In this document: positions 16,519 through 26,032 of the stretch, one piece after another | How the letters are laid out: every line of letters begins with the position of its first letter | How positions within the stretch are numbered: the first letter of the stretch is position 1 | NCBI RefSeq assembly: GCF_021233435.1 | Contig: NZ_CP089468.1 | Location: forward strand, 1,054,001 to 1,118,000 | From: Halobacterium noricense | GTDB taxonomy: Archaea; Halobacteriota; Halobacteria; Halobacteriales; Halobacteriaceae | Direction: 5' to 3' | Length of the DNA stretch: 64,000 bases | Program-made: the position numbers and the translations under genes | The notes under the pieces: generated by a model | What the model was told of the DNA's origin: nothing | The model's input: only the letters and a program-made list of their open reading frames with translations | Database searches by the model: none

Positions 16519-16540
16519 GGGACGTGCTGGAACACGTCCC
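16519..16540. promoter_or_regulatory. Palindrome in the repressor-integrase divergent region
   Basis: GGGACGTG (16519-16526) and CACGTCCC (16533-16540) form a perfect 8-bp inverted repeat with a 6-base centre. It lies between the leftward repressor genes and the rightward zinc-protein/integrase genes, where an operator would be expected. Binding is not shown by the sequence. Confidence 0.35.
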
Positions 16541-16564
16541 GAGAAGCGGTTTCGCGGACGGAAG

Positions 16565-16774
16565 ATGTACGCTGAAACCACCGCGGGGTCAATTCCCCGC
16601 ACGACCAGAGACGCGTCGCTCCCCCAAGAATCCACCGAGAACACCGTCTGCGACGACTGCGGTGTCCGCGAGGCCGACGGGATGAATCCGGGTGGCCGTT
16701 CGCTCTGCCGGCAGTGCGCTCGTCGCGTCGACTGCGACCACAACGCCGCTTTTCAGGGTGGTCGCGATGAGTGA
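16565..16774 (+). CDS. Small zinc-finger protein, 69 aa
   Basis: The second half carries a four-Cys zinc knuckle (CDDCGVREADGMNPGGRSLC, then QCARRVDC), typical of the short DNA-binding zinc proteins of haloarchaeal proviruses. The start at ATG 16565 is uncertain because the first 25 residues are not conserved-looking. The stop overlaps the next gene, so the three genes to the integrase form one unit. Confidence 0.6.
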   Translation: MYAETTAGSIPRTTRDASLPQESTENTVCDDCGVREADGMNPGGRSLCRQCARRVDCDHNAAFQGGRDE

Positions 16775-16910
16775 CCGCGCGAACGCTGCCGACGAGTGGC
16801 GTGCGGCGAGCCTGCGGTCGGCCGGCGAGCTGGAGACCGCGACCGCGTCGCTGGCCATCGCGAGGGCCCGGCACAACCACGCGCTGGCTGAGGGAGCGAG
16901 CTACGCATGA
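16767..16910 (+). CDS. Small helical protein, 47 aa, before integrase
   Basis: ATG 16767 lies within the end of the zinc-protein gene and the stop overlaps the integrase ATG (ATGA). The protein is a single Ala/Arg/Glu-rich amphipathic helix (SDRANAADEWRAASLRSAGE, then LETATASLAIARARHNHALA). The overlaps support translation. It could be an excisionase-like accessory factor, but the sequence gives no proof. Confidence 0.45.
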   Translation: MSDRANAADEWRAASLRSAGELETATASLAIARARHNHALAEGASYA

Positions 16911-17935
16911 GCCAGCAGCCCGAGGACCTCACGCCACGCGAGGCGTGGCAGCGGTACATCGACCGTCGGCGGCCGGAGTCCACCGACCACTCGATGAAGA
17001 CGTACTACTATCGGCTGAAGCAGTTCGTCGAGTGGTGCGAGCGCCAGCAAATCGAGCGCGTGAGCGAACTCGACGGCTGGACGTTCGAGAACTACGAGAC
17101 TCACCGCGCTGGCGAAGGGCTCGCGCCCGTCACGCTGAACGGCGAGATGAAGGACCTGCGGCTGTTCGTCGAGTACCTCGAACGCATCGAGGCGGTCGAG
17201 GACGGCCTCAGTGACCGCATTCACATCCCGAAGGTCAGCGACAACGAGGCGAGCAGCGACAAGAAACTCGCCACCGAGGACGCGAAGCCGCTCCTGGAGT
17301 ACTACCGACGCTACGACAAGGGCTCTCGGAGCCATGCGCTCCTGGAGGTGTTCTGGAACACGGGGGCTCGTCTCGGTGCGCTCCGCGCGCTCGACGTCCG
17401 CGACTACCATTCGGACGAGCAGTACCTGGAGTTCGTCCACCGCCCGGAGAGCGACACGCCGCTGAAGAAGAAGGTGAACGGCGAGCGGCCTGTTGCGCTC
17501 TCGGACGCCGCAGCGGACGCCCTCGACGCCTACCTCGTGAGCGATGACCGCTGGGATAAGCACGACGACCACGGCCGCGAACCACTGTTCACCAGTCGTC
17601 TCGGACGTCCGGGACAGAACACCGTTCGCTGCTGGAGCTATCTTGCGACGCTGCCCTGCCTACACTCGGAGTGTCCGCACGGACGGAAGCGCGAGACCTG
17701 CGAGTTTACGGAGCGAAACAAGGCCAGCCAGTGCCCGAGTTCGCGGAGCCCCCACCAGATTCGGACGGGCTCGATTACCTATCAGCTCGACTCCGGGCTG
17801 CCGCCGGAGGTCGTGGCGACGCGGGTGAACGCGAGCGTCGAGACCATCAAGAAGCACTACGACAAGGCGACGCCCCGCCAGCGGATGCAGCGGCGCCGTC
17901 GCCGGTACGTTGACCGCCTCGAATTCGACTCATGA
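16907..17935 (+). CDS. Tyrosine recombinase / integrase of the provirus
   Basis: The 342-residue XerC/D-like integrase has an N-terminal SAM-like DNA-binding domain (about residues 8-90, with YRLKQFVEWCERQQI). Its catalytic domain has Arg in NTGARLGALRAL (about 153), His-x-x-Arg in SPHQIRTGS (about 281-284) and the nucleophile Tyr in IKKHYDKA (about 316). A Cys/His cluster (CLHSECPHGRKRETC, about 244-266) may bind zinc, as in several haloarchaeal integrases. It should integrate and excise the viral element. The gene lies at the element edge, the usual place beside an attachment site. Its end overlaps a small frame. Confidence 0.9.
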   Translation: MSQQPEDLTPREAWQRYIDRRRPESTDHSMKTYYYRLKQFVEWCERQQIERVSELDGWTFENYETHRAGEGLAPVTLNGEMKDLRLFVEYLERIEAVEDGLSDRIHIPKVSDNEASSDKKLATEDAKPLLEYYRRYDKGSRSHALLEVFWNTGARLGALRALDVRDYHSDEQYLEFVHRPESDTPLKKKVNGERPVALSDAAADALDAYLVSDDRWDKHDDHGREPLFTSRLGRPGQNTVRCWSYLATLPCLHSECPHGRKRETCEFTERNKASQCPSSRSPHQIRTGSITYQLDSGLPPEVVATRVNASVETIKKHYDKATPRQRMQRRRRRYVDRLEFDS

Positions 17936-18045
17936 GCTACCCCGAGACACCACACCAGAACCAGACGTATCACCCGAGTAGAATGCACGAAATCGGCAGA
18001 GGGCGAAGGCCCTCCGGCCCCACTCACCTGTTCCTCAAACGCTGA
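17932..18045 (+). CDS. Possible 37-aa protein after the integrase
   Basis: A short frame begins at the ATGA overlap with the integrase stop (MSYPETPHQNQTYHPSRMHE). It is basic and contains no motif. The overlap supports translation, but it may be noise. It ends 75 bp before the first CRISPR repeat of array 1, so the provirus boundary must lie very near. Confidence 0.3.
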   Translation: MSYPETPHQNQTYHPSRMHEIGRGRRPSGPTHLFLKR

Positions 18046-18119
18046 GCGTGCCGAACAGAAGCGCCCAGTATTTGGCCTATAAAAGCATTTCTGAGGTTAA
18101 CTCACTTGTTCTTGGGTTC

Positions 18120-21100
18120 GCTTCAACCGTACTAGAGTTCTGCTGTAACGGGGCGGTGTGACCGAGCGAAGCGAGGGAGACCCCGCTTCAACCGCACTAG
18201 CGTTCTGCTGTAACCGGGCCTGCTGGACGAGGGCGTCATCCCGGCAACCGCTTCAACCGCACTAGCGTTCTGCTGTAACTCCTCTATTCGGTATTCAGTA
18301 CCAAAATTCACACCAGGCTTCAACCGCACTAGCGTTCTGCTGTAACCCCAATCCGACTACTGCCGAAGACACTCTTCGTGTCGCTTCAACCGCACTAGCG
18401 TTCTGCTGTAACTACTTCCAGACGAGCAGGAAGCCGACGAGCGCGCTTCAACCGCACTAGCGTTCTGCTGTAACTGTCCTCAACTCCCTCTATAGCATAG
18501 TCTAGGACCTGCTTCAACCGCACTAGCGTTCTGCTGTAACTGCTCTTCCTTCGCCGTGCCCTTGTACTGCCGGCGGCTTCAACCGCACTAGCGTTCTGCT
18601 GTAACCCGTCGAGCGCTGCGGTGTCGTCGACGTGCTGCTCGCTTCAACCGCACTAGCGTTCTGCTGTAACTCTGCCTGTTCCACGGGTTCCGCGTCCTCG
18701 ACGACGTGCTTCAACCGCACTAGCGTTCTGCTGTAACCGCGCCTCCACGACGGCCTCGTGAGTCTCCGCCTGCTTCAACCGCACTAGCGTTCTGCTGTAA
18801 CAGGAGTGCGGGGCGCGGTCGAGGTCGCCCATCTGGGCTTCAACCGCACTAGCGTTCTGCTGTAACGCCGTCGACGCCGACGGCCCGGCATCCGACTCGC
18901 GGCTTCAACCGCACTAGCGTTCTGCTGTAACGGTTCGTCACGGTCCGCAAGGGCGGGAAACTCCCCAGCTTCAACCGCACTAGCGTTCTGCTGTAACTAC
19001 CAGCGCGGTCTCTCGGAGGATTGGCCGGACTATGGCTTCAACCGCACTAGCGTTCTGCTGTAACGCACGTCTGGGGCGGCGAACTCACCGAACCGCACCC
19101 GCTTCAACCGCACTAGCGTTCTGCTGTAACGGGTCGTAATCTCGCGGAGGAGTTTGCGGTCCCGGCTTCAACCGCACTAGCGTTCTGCTGTAACTGCTAC
19201 GCCGCTACGGACGGCGGAGTCGTGACGGTGCTTCAACCGCACTAGCGTTCTGCTGTAACGGCGGCACGGCAACGAGCAAGGCCATGCAATACAAGCTTCA
19301 ACCGCACTAGCGTTCTGCTGTAACGCGTTTCAGGTGACGGCGACAGTCGGCAACTCGTCGCTTCAACCGCACTAGCGTTCTGCTGTAACCCCGCATTCTA
19401 CCGGGCGAGGAACTTCGAGACGGCGCTTCAACCGCACTAGCGTTCTGCTGTAACGAAAGCGCCCGGCTACGTCGCCGACCCGATCACCTGCTTCAACCGC
19501 ACTAGCGTTCTGCTGTAACCAGTTAGACGGCAACACGCTAACTGTCCAGTTCGGGCTTCAACCGCACTAGCGTTCTGCTGTAACCTGGAAGTCAACCAGG
19601 TGGAAACCGAGATTGAGATTGGCTTCAACCGCACTAGCGTTCTGCTGTAACTAGCCGCGATTCTTGACGAGGACGACCCCGACAGCGCTTCAACCGCACT
19701 AGCGTTCTGCTGTAACCGCCGAGCGCATAAGGAACTTCGGCTGACCCGCACGGCTTCAACCGCACTAGCGTTCTGCTGTAACTAGTTGCACGGTTCCAAG
19801 ACCTTCGGCTTTACCCGCTTCAACCGCACTAGCGTTCTGCTGTAACGTTGATTTGCGTATCGGCGCATAGCCGGCATTTCAGGCTTCAACCGCACTAGCG
19901 TTCTGCTGTAACGCGGTCCAGCGATATGCCCTTCGAGCCGTCGCGGAGGCTTCAACCGCACTAGCGTTCTGCTGTAACGAGCGACCTCGTCGACACGTTC
20001 GCCACGCTCACGGCGCTTCAACCGCACTAGCGTTCTGCTGTAACTCACCGACCACGACGACCCGGCCGAGGGTGCCGAGGCTTCAACCGCACTAGCGTTC
20101 TGCTGTAACTAGTTGCACGGTTCCAAGACCTTCGGCTTGACCCGCTTCAACCGCACTAGCGTTCTGCTGTAACTCCGCAGGTGAACGACCCTGGCCGCGT
20201 GCCGGACGCTTCAACCGCACTAGCGTTCTGCTGTAACGCTGACTGTGACGACTTCCGGGCCGACGCTGACGTCGCTTCAACCGCACTAGCGTTCTGCTGT
20301 AACGACGTCGGACGTCGTCGGTTACTCGTCGCAGGACTCGCTTCAACCGCACTAGCGTTCTGCTGTAACTCGTCGCGACGTCGGTCGCGACGGCTTCGAC
20401 GATCGCTTCAACCGCACTAGCGTTCTGCTGTAACGGTCAAGAGGTCTGGTGGCCCCATGACGGCCTGGAGGCTTCAACCGCACTAGCGTTCTGCTGTAAC
20501 GACGAGTCGACCACAGAGTCCAAGAGTAGCGGCCGGCTTCAACCGCACTAGCGTTCTGCTGTAACTCGGAAGACCGTGCGAAGTCGTCGTCTTCGTGGTC
20601 GTCGCTTCAACCGCACTAGCGTTCTGCTGTAACTGCGGCGTGAGCGAGTGGGTGGAGTTTGACGACAAGCTTCAACCGCACTAGCGTTCTGCTGTAACCA
20701 GAGTATGTGAGAGGGTTTCGGGTAGCAATCAGACGGCTTCAACCGCACTAGCGTTCTGCTGTAACAAGACGACCTCGTCGGCGGCGTACTCGTCGACGAC
20801 GGCTTCAACCGCACTAGCGTTCTGCTGTAACGACTCGTCAACGCAGATACAGTCTACTACGTTGGCGGCTTCAACCGCACTAGCGTTCTGCTGTAACCAG
20901 GGGCTTGATGGGCGGTGGGACCAACTCGCGCAGGCTTCAACCGCACTAGCGTTCTGCTGTAACTTTGCGGTGTCTACCACCGGGTCAACGTCATACACCG
21001 CTTCAACCGCACTAGCGTTCTGCTGTAACACCGCCGAATGCAACAACTACCCCGACAACCCACCGCTTCAACCGCACTAGCGTTCTGCTGTAACGCTGGC

Positions 21101-21808
21101 CGACGAGCGCGCTCTGTGCGGAGTCGAGGCTTCAACCGCACTAGCGTTCTGCTGTAACGGTGGGGTGTCGCTGGCGCGATGGACGCATGGGTCGCTTCAA
21201 CCGCACTAGCGTTCTGCTGTAACTCGGGACACCACCAGACGCCTAACTCGCGGTTGGCGCTTCAACCGCACTAGCGTTCTGCTGTAACTCTCACCGTCGT
21301 CTTTCCGCGACGCGCCGAACAGGCTTCAACCGCACTAGCGTTCTGCTGTAACAGCAACTTCACCTACACAAGGGGGAGCAAAACCCTCGCTTCAACCGCA
21401 CTAGCGTTCTGCTGTAACTCGTCCGTAGACGCCGCGCCAGCGATCCGCCGACAGCTTCAACCGCACTAGCGTTCTGCTGTAACCACGTAGTCGGTGGCGT
21501 AGCCGGCGAGGTTCCGAAAGCTTCAACCGCACTAGCGTTCTGCTGTAACGACGTGTCCGACGTACTCGTTGAGAGTGGGGAGAATGCTTCAACCGCACTA
21601 GCGTTCTGCTGTAACGGGGTTGGGTCCGCGGACGCACGCGTCGAGTACGTGCTTCAACCGCACTAGCGTTCTGCTGTAACGGCTCTCATGGCTGACCTGA
21701 CGGCCATGCAGAAGGCTTCAACCGCACTAGCGTTCTGCTGTAACCGGGCGCTTCCTGCGTCCCCTGGTTGCGTGGGAGGCTTCAACCGCACTAGCGTTCT
21801 GCTGTAAC
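18120..21808 (-). CRISPR. CRISPR array 1: 57 repeats, 56 spacers, transcribed leftward
   Basis: The 30-bp repeat begins GTTACAGCAGAACGC and ends GTGCGGTTGAAGC on the minus strand, and it is identical to array 2. Spacers are mostly 34-38 bp. The leader lies at the right end (21809-21904), so the newest spacer is at 21745-21778 and the oldest at 18150-18184. The repeat farthest from the leader (18120-18149) has two substitutions, the usual decay of a terminal repeat. Spacers 26 and 31, counted from the left, differ by one base. Two spacers match or nearly match array 2. crRNAs should be processed by the adjacent Cas6. Confidence 0.98.
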
Positions 21809-21904
21809 CATGCCCAATTTCGGGCATTCAACGGTGCTACAGCGCGTACACACTTCCCTGTTTTCGTCGACCCCGAATAGTCCCTAAACCCCCAGGGGTC
21901 GATG
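21809..21904 (-). promoter_or_regulatory. CRISPR leader of array 1
   Basis: These 96 bp are the exact reverse complement of the leader of array 2 (31322-31417); identity ends at the next base. It should contain the array promoter and the adaptation signals read by Cas1-Cas2. It lies between array 1 and the cas operon promoter. Confidence 0.9.
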
Positions 21905-21993
21905 GAAAGAAGCGTTTCCTGCGGTAGCTTATCGTGAAGACGTTGCCTTCCCAATATTTTATTACATTAGTGTGATTTAGCTGTTGTATGCCG

Positions 21994-22000
21994 TTATATT
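21994..22000 (+). promoter_or_regulatory. Putative TATA box of the cas operon
   Basis: TTATATT lies about 32-38 bases upstream of the cas6 ATG, inside a relatively AT-rich 127-bp gap between leader 1 and cas6. The spacing suits a short 5' leader mRNA. No other promoter-like site is clear between cas6 and cas2. Confidence 0.4.
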
Positions 22001-22031
22001 CGGAGTGTAACGACCGGGGTGATTCCCCACG

Positions 22032-22853
22032 ATGCGCGTAATGCTTGACTTGTGCGCAGAGCGGGATGCAGAATACAGAACCAACTACCACCATAAACTT
22101 CGAGGACGAATCTGGCGAGCACTCGATGGGTCAAAATACAGCAGCGAACACGGCAACAGTAGCCCGCTAGGACTGTCCTTCTCGAACATCTTCCCGTGGG
22201 GAGAAATCGAGGAAGGAGATACACGAAAGCTCCTGCTCGCCTCGCCTCGCGAAGGGCTGCTGGCCACGATCGCCGAAGACGTCCAAGCGAATCCCGAGTT
22301 TAATGTCGGCGACATGCCGTTCACCGTGACCGACGTTCGGTCACTCGACGTCGACGTCGGCGAACCAGGCAGTCGTGGCGTCATCGAAACGGCAACCGGT
22401 GTCGTCGTCTCGCTTTACGACCACCACCGCCAAGAGTACGGTCTCGAAACCGACCACGAGGGCAGTAGTGATCCGACGTACTGGCGGCCGAAACACACAG
22501 TTGAGCCGTTCCGGGATGCGATTACGGACAATCTCCAGACGAAACACGAACGGTTCGCACCCGACTACGCCCCGGGGCCGACAGAGGTTGACTCGCCACT
22601 CTTCGATGGGTACGACCTCATCAAGACGTACGCGCTTCCAGTCACCGTCACAGAAGGCGTCGAACTTGACATGATTGTGAGCAAGTGGCGCTTCGAGTAC
22701 ACCGTCCGCGACGACACGCACCGCCGCCACCTCAACCTCGCACTCGACACCGGCCTCGGCGGGCGGAACGGGCTCGGGTTCGGATTCGTGAACATCGTCG
22801 ACCGAACGAAGCCCGGCGAAACCGAACTGGAGGGCGAGAATGCTTTCGCCTGA
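22032..22853 (+). CDS. cas6: Cas6 CRISPR RNA endoribonuclease
   Basis: A 273-residue RAMP protein with the C-terminal Gly-rich loop typical of Cas6 (GLGGRNGLGFGFVNIV) and an early His in TNYHHKLRG that could serve catalysis. It cuts the repeat RNA of both arrays to give crRNAs. It is the first gene of the operon, as in Haloferax type I-B loci. Its stop overlaps the cas8b start by 14 bp, implying coupled translation. The first ATG is used; the context upstream is the leader-promoter region. Confidence 0.9.
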   Translation: MRVMLDLCAERDAEYRTNYHHKLRGRIWRALDGSKYSSEHGNSSPLGLSFSNIFPWGEIEEGDTRKLLLASPREGLLATIAEDVQANPEFNVGDMPFTVTDVRSLDVDVGEPGSRGVIETATGVVVSLYDHHRQEYGLETDHEGSSDPTYWRPKHTVEPFRDAITDNLQTKHERFAPDYAPGPTEVDSPLFDGYDLIKTYALPVTVTEGVELDMIVSKWRFEYTVRDDTHRRHLNLALDTGLGGRNGLGFGFVNIVDRTKPGETELEGENAFA

Positions 22854-24960
22854 CGAGTTCGACGATGCGTACGACGACGACGAGCTTCGGTCGGAACTTC
22901 CGGACTCTCCGATTGCGTCGCTTCGCGACCTCCAGTACCTCTACGGGAAGCTCTACACGCTCGCTACCGCGGGTGGCGGGGACTACGCTCCATACCTTAC
23001 GCCCGACGCCGCGGGCGACCTCGTCGACACCGACGACAGCCTCATCGTCGTTCGCGTTGACCTCTCCGGCGACGAACCCCAGCTCGCGGACGATGAGCAA
23101 GGAGCGATCAAAGTGACACGGTATAGCGCCGACCTCGTGTCGAAGGTCGCGCACTCCAAATATCCGGCCGCACGGGGTATCGACCATAGCGTCACCCATC
23201 AGGCTGGCCGGAACAGCGACCCGGAAAAGCTCGCGCGGTACGCCAAAGAACGGCTGACGAAGTGGGCAACGGACGGGGTCGTTCAGAACGCCGCTGACGA
23301 CCACGAGGACGGCTCGCTGGTTAATGCGCTTGCGGACCTCGGCGAGGATGAAGATGTGCCCGACACCATCGAGGACGCAGTAACGCGGGCACTCGACGGC
23401 GAGTCGGCGACGGCGCTCCTCACGGTCCAGGTGAAGACCGAGCCCGACGGTGAGTATCGCTGGCCGGGCGAGGTTGACGTGTTCCAGGCCGCGATGCGAG
23501 CACGGAAGCTCTCGAAGCTCGTTTCGAAGGGGCAAGCAACTGAATCCGCGGGCGACGCGGTCGACATCGTAACTGGCGAGGCCACGCGAACAGTCGGGAC
23601 GTCCGAGGACCCACTGAACTACTATCTCGGCAAGCAACTCGAAAAGTTCCCCGGGTTGGACGTCGACGAGGCGTGGCGGACACACCCGCTATCGGAGGAT
23701 GCGGCAGTGACGGTGATGAACGCGGAGCCGTTCGTCGAAGCCTGCACGTATCGGACGTTCGGCGCGAAAGTCTACTCACTGCCGTATTTCTTCGGAACGC
23801 CGACGCCCGCTGATGCGCGCGAATTGTATCAACTGCTCTACCTCGCCGTAGACGCAGAGGACGATAGTCGAGTCACGTCGATCGAACGCGCGTACCAACG
23901 AGAAGATTGGACCGTCGACGAGAATCGGCTTCGGTTCTACGTGTCCGCCGTGATGCCCCATCAGATGTCGCGGTACGACGTGTTTGGGGAGACGTTGAAC
24001 GCGCTCCTGCAGTACCCCTCAGCGGTCGCAGTCGCGCACGCCGAAACCCAGCAAACGGAAGCGTTCCGAGGGTCAGACGACCGGTCGGCCGCGTTCCCGA
24101 CGGTGGACTGGCCAGTGTTCGGCAGTAACACCGGGGCGTTGCTCGGGGAGATCACGTCCGGCTGGTACTTCGGGCAGACGTTCCCCGAGGGCGACGACGA
24201 TACGGACGCGAGCGCCGACGACCCTCGAATCGAGGCGTTGGTGAACGTGTTGAGCGGCACGCCCATCTCGGTGTCGTTGTTGCTCGACGCGTACGTCACC
24301 CGCATTCTCGATGAAGCGTCGCACGATGACGTCGACGGATTTCCGTCGCTTCGCGTCTCCTCGCAGTTCGCGCAGTTGTGTGCGCTCGCGAGCGCGGAGG
24401 GGAACTTCCTGACAGCCGATGGCGAGCAAGCATCGATTACTGAATCACCGAGTTACGAACTACGAATTATGGATGAACCAGGGCCTGAAGCCCTTACAAC
24501 GGATGGCGGATTCGCCGGCGAACAGAAACTCGAAGCGTTCATCGAAGGAACACCCGCTCTAAACAACGACCAGCGCTGCGGCGTCTTCCTCCTCGGTACA
24601 CTCGTCGGGGCAGTCGGAAACTACCAGGAGTGGCACGAAGACCGTTCGACGACACTCGTCGACCAGTTCCCGGTGAAGTCGATCACGACGAGTCGAATCA
24701 AGAAGGTGACACAGGACGCAATCGAGAAGACACTCACCTACACGCGCCAGGAGAAAACGCGCCAAGGACGGAACTATCCCGGAACGAAGTTTGACTATAT
24801 CGTGGACCGACTCCGCGACCGCGTACTGAACCCCGATCCGGACGACTGGACGCTTGAAAAGACGGACCTTCGATTCTACTACGCACTCGGAGTTACCTAC
24901 GGGATGAACGACTACTCGCCGTCGAGCGACGAATCAACCGAATCCACTGAGGAGAACTAA
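22840..24960 (+). CDS. cas8b: Cas8b large subunit of the type I-B Cascade
   Basis: A 706-residue acidic protein in the position of haloarchaeal Cas8b (Csh1-type), between cas6 and cas7. Cas8b recognises the PAM and holds the crRNA 5' region in the interference complex. The family diverges too fast for short motifs, so the call rests on length, place and overall composition. No zinc-finger Cys cluster is seen. cas7 starts 2 bp after the stop. The C-terminal tail is Ser/Glu-rich (SPSSDESTESTEEN). Confidence 0.9.
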   Translation: MLSPDEFDDAYDDDELRSELPDSPIASLRDLQYLYGKLYTLATAGGGDYAPYLTPDAAGDLVDTDDSLIVVRVDLSGDEPQLADDEQGAIKVTRYSADLVSKVAHSKYPAARGIDHSVTHQAGRNSDPEKLARYAKERLTKWATDGVVQNAADDHEDGSLVNALADLGEDEDVPDTIEDAVTRALDGESATALLTVQVKTEPDGEYRWPGEVDVFQAAMRARKLSKLVSKGQATESAGDAVDIVTGEATRTVGTSEDPLNYYLGKQLEKFPGLDVDEAWRTHPLSEDAAVTVMNAEPFVEACTYRTFGAKVYSLPYFFGTPTPADARELYQLLYLAVDAEDDSRVTSIERAYQREDWTVDENRLRFYVSAVMPHQMSRYDVFGETLNALLQYPSAVAVAHAETQQTEAFRGSDDRSAAFPTVDWPVFGSNTGALLGEITSGWYFGQTFPEGDDDTDASADDPRIEALVNVLSGTPISVSLLLDAYVTRILDEASHDDVDGFPSLRVSSQFAQLCALASAEGNFLTADGEQASITESPSYELRIMDEPGPEALTTDGGFAGEQKLEAFIEGTPALNNDQRCGVFLLGTLVGAVGNYQEWHEDRSTTLVDQFPVKSITTSRIKKVTQDAIEKTLTYTRQEKTRQGRNYPGTKFDYIVDRLRDRVLNPDPDDWTLEKTDLRFYYALGVTYGMNDYSPSSDESTESTEEN

Positions 24961-24962
24961 CC

Positions 24963-26030
24963 ATGTCCGAATCCACCACTGTCGAGAACCGCTCCGAGAT
25001 CGTCTTCCTGTTCGACGCTGTCGACGCGAACCCGAACGGTAACCCCCTCAGCGGGTCGAACCGGCCGCGTATCGACCCGCAAACCCAGCAAGCCATCGTG
25101 ACCGACGTCCGACTGAAGCGCTACCTCCGCGACCAACTGGACGACGACGGCCACGGCGTCTACATTCGCAACGTGCAGAATCAGGCGGGCTACCAGTCGA
25201 CTCGAATCGACCTCCTCGAGGACCGCCTGAAAGAAATCGACCTCGACGACTACGACCCCGACGACGACGACGACGAGGACGCGGAGCGCCTCCGCGAGGA
25301 CGTCTTCGACGAATTCCTCGACGAGAGTGCGGACGTCCGGTACTTCGGTGCAACCATGAGCGTCGACACCGACGCAGGGTACGAGGACGCGCTCCCCGAC
25401 CACTTCACGGGGCCGGTGCAGTTCTCGCCCGGGAAGTCGATGCATCCTGTGAACGAGAACGAGGAGTACGACAGCCTCACGAGCGTCATCGCCACGCAGG
25501 GTGAGAAAGAACAGGGCGGATTCGACCTGGACGACCACCGCATCCAGTACGGACTCATTCGATTCCACGGTCTGGTGGACGAACACGGCGCGGCGGACAC
25601 GAAGCTCACTAAGAGCGACGTACAGCGGTTGGACACGCTCTGCTGGCGTGCGCTGAAGAACCAGACAGTGAGCCGGTCGAAGGTCGGCCAAGAACCCCGG
25701 CTGTACTGTCGCGTCGAATACGCCGACGAGAGCTATCACCTCGGCGGCCTCGACAAAGACCTCGCCCTCGACGACGCCGAATCGAAACCGGCGGTGGAAC
25801 TTCGGAATATCCGCGACCTGACGCTCGAAATCGACGACTTCGTGGACCGGATCGCTGACGCAAGTGACCGCATCGAACGGGTGCGTGTCGTCGCGAGCGA
25901 CGTCCTCGACGTCTCCTACGACGGAGCGGTTGGCGGCCCGGCGGTGCTCTACGAGGCTCTGGAGAACGCTGTTGGCGCGGACGCGGTCGATGTCATCGAC
26001 GTGTACGACGAGTACCCCGAAACCCTCTAA
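24963..26030 (+). CDS. cas7: Cas7 (Csh2) backbone subunit
   Basis: 355 residues with the Cas7/Csh2 opening (EIVFLFDAVDANPNGNPL, then NRPRID) found in type I-B proteins, and YFGATMSVD and GPVQFSPGKS segments in the centre. Multiple copies coat the crRNA spacer in Cascade. An acidic insertion (DDYDPDDDDDEDAERLRED) near residues 94-112 fits a halophile. It is followed 2 bp later by cas5. Confidence 0.93.
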   Translation: MSESTTVENRSEIVFLFDAVDANPNGNPLSGSNRPRIDPQTQQAIVTDVRLKRYLRDQLDDDGHGVYIRNVQNQAGYQSTRIDLLEDRLKEIDLDDYDPDDDDDEDAERLREDVFDEFLDESADVRYFGATMSVDTDAGYEDALPDHFTGPVQFSPGKSMHPVNENEEYDSLTSVIATQGEKEQGGFDLDDHRIQYGLIRFHGLVDEHGAADTKLTKSDVQRLDTLCWRALKNQTVSRSKVGQEPRLYCRVEYADESYHLGGLDKDLALDDAESKPAVELRNIRDLTLEIDDFVDRIADASDRIERVRVVASDVLDVSYDGAVGGPAVLYEALENAVGADAVDVIDVYDEYPETL

Positions 26031-26032
26031 TC

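Noticed and set aside
16458-16685. 75-codon plus-strand frame before the zinc-protein gene
   Set aside because: It overlaps the zinc-protein gene in another frame and has no recognisable fold; the palindrome there fits regulatory DNA better.
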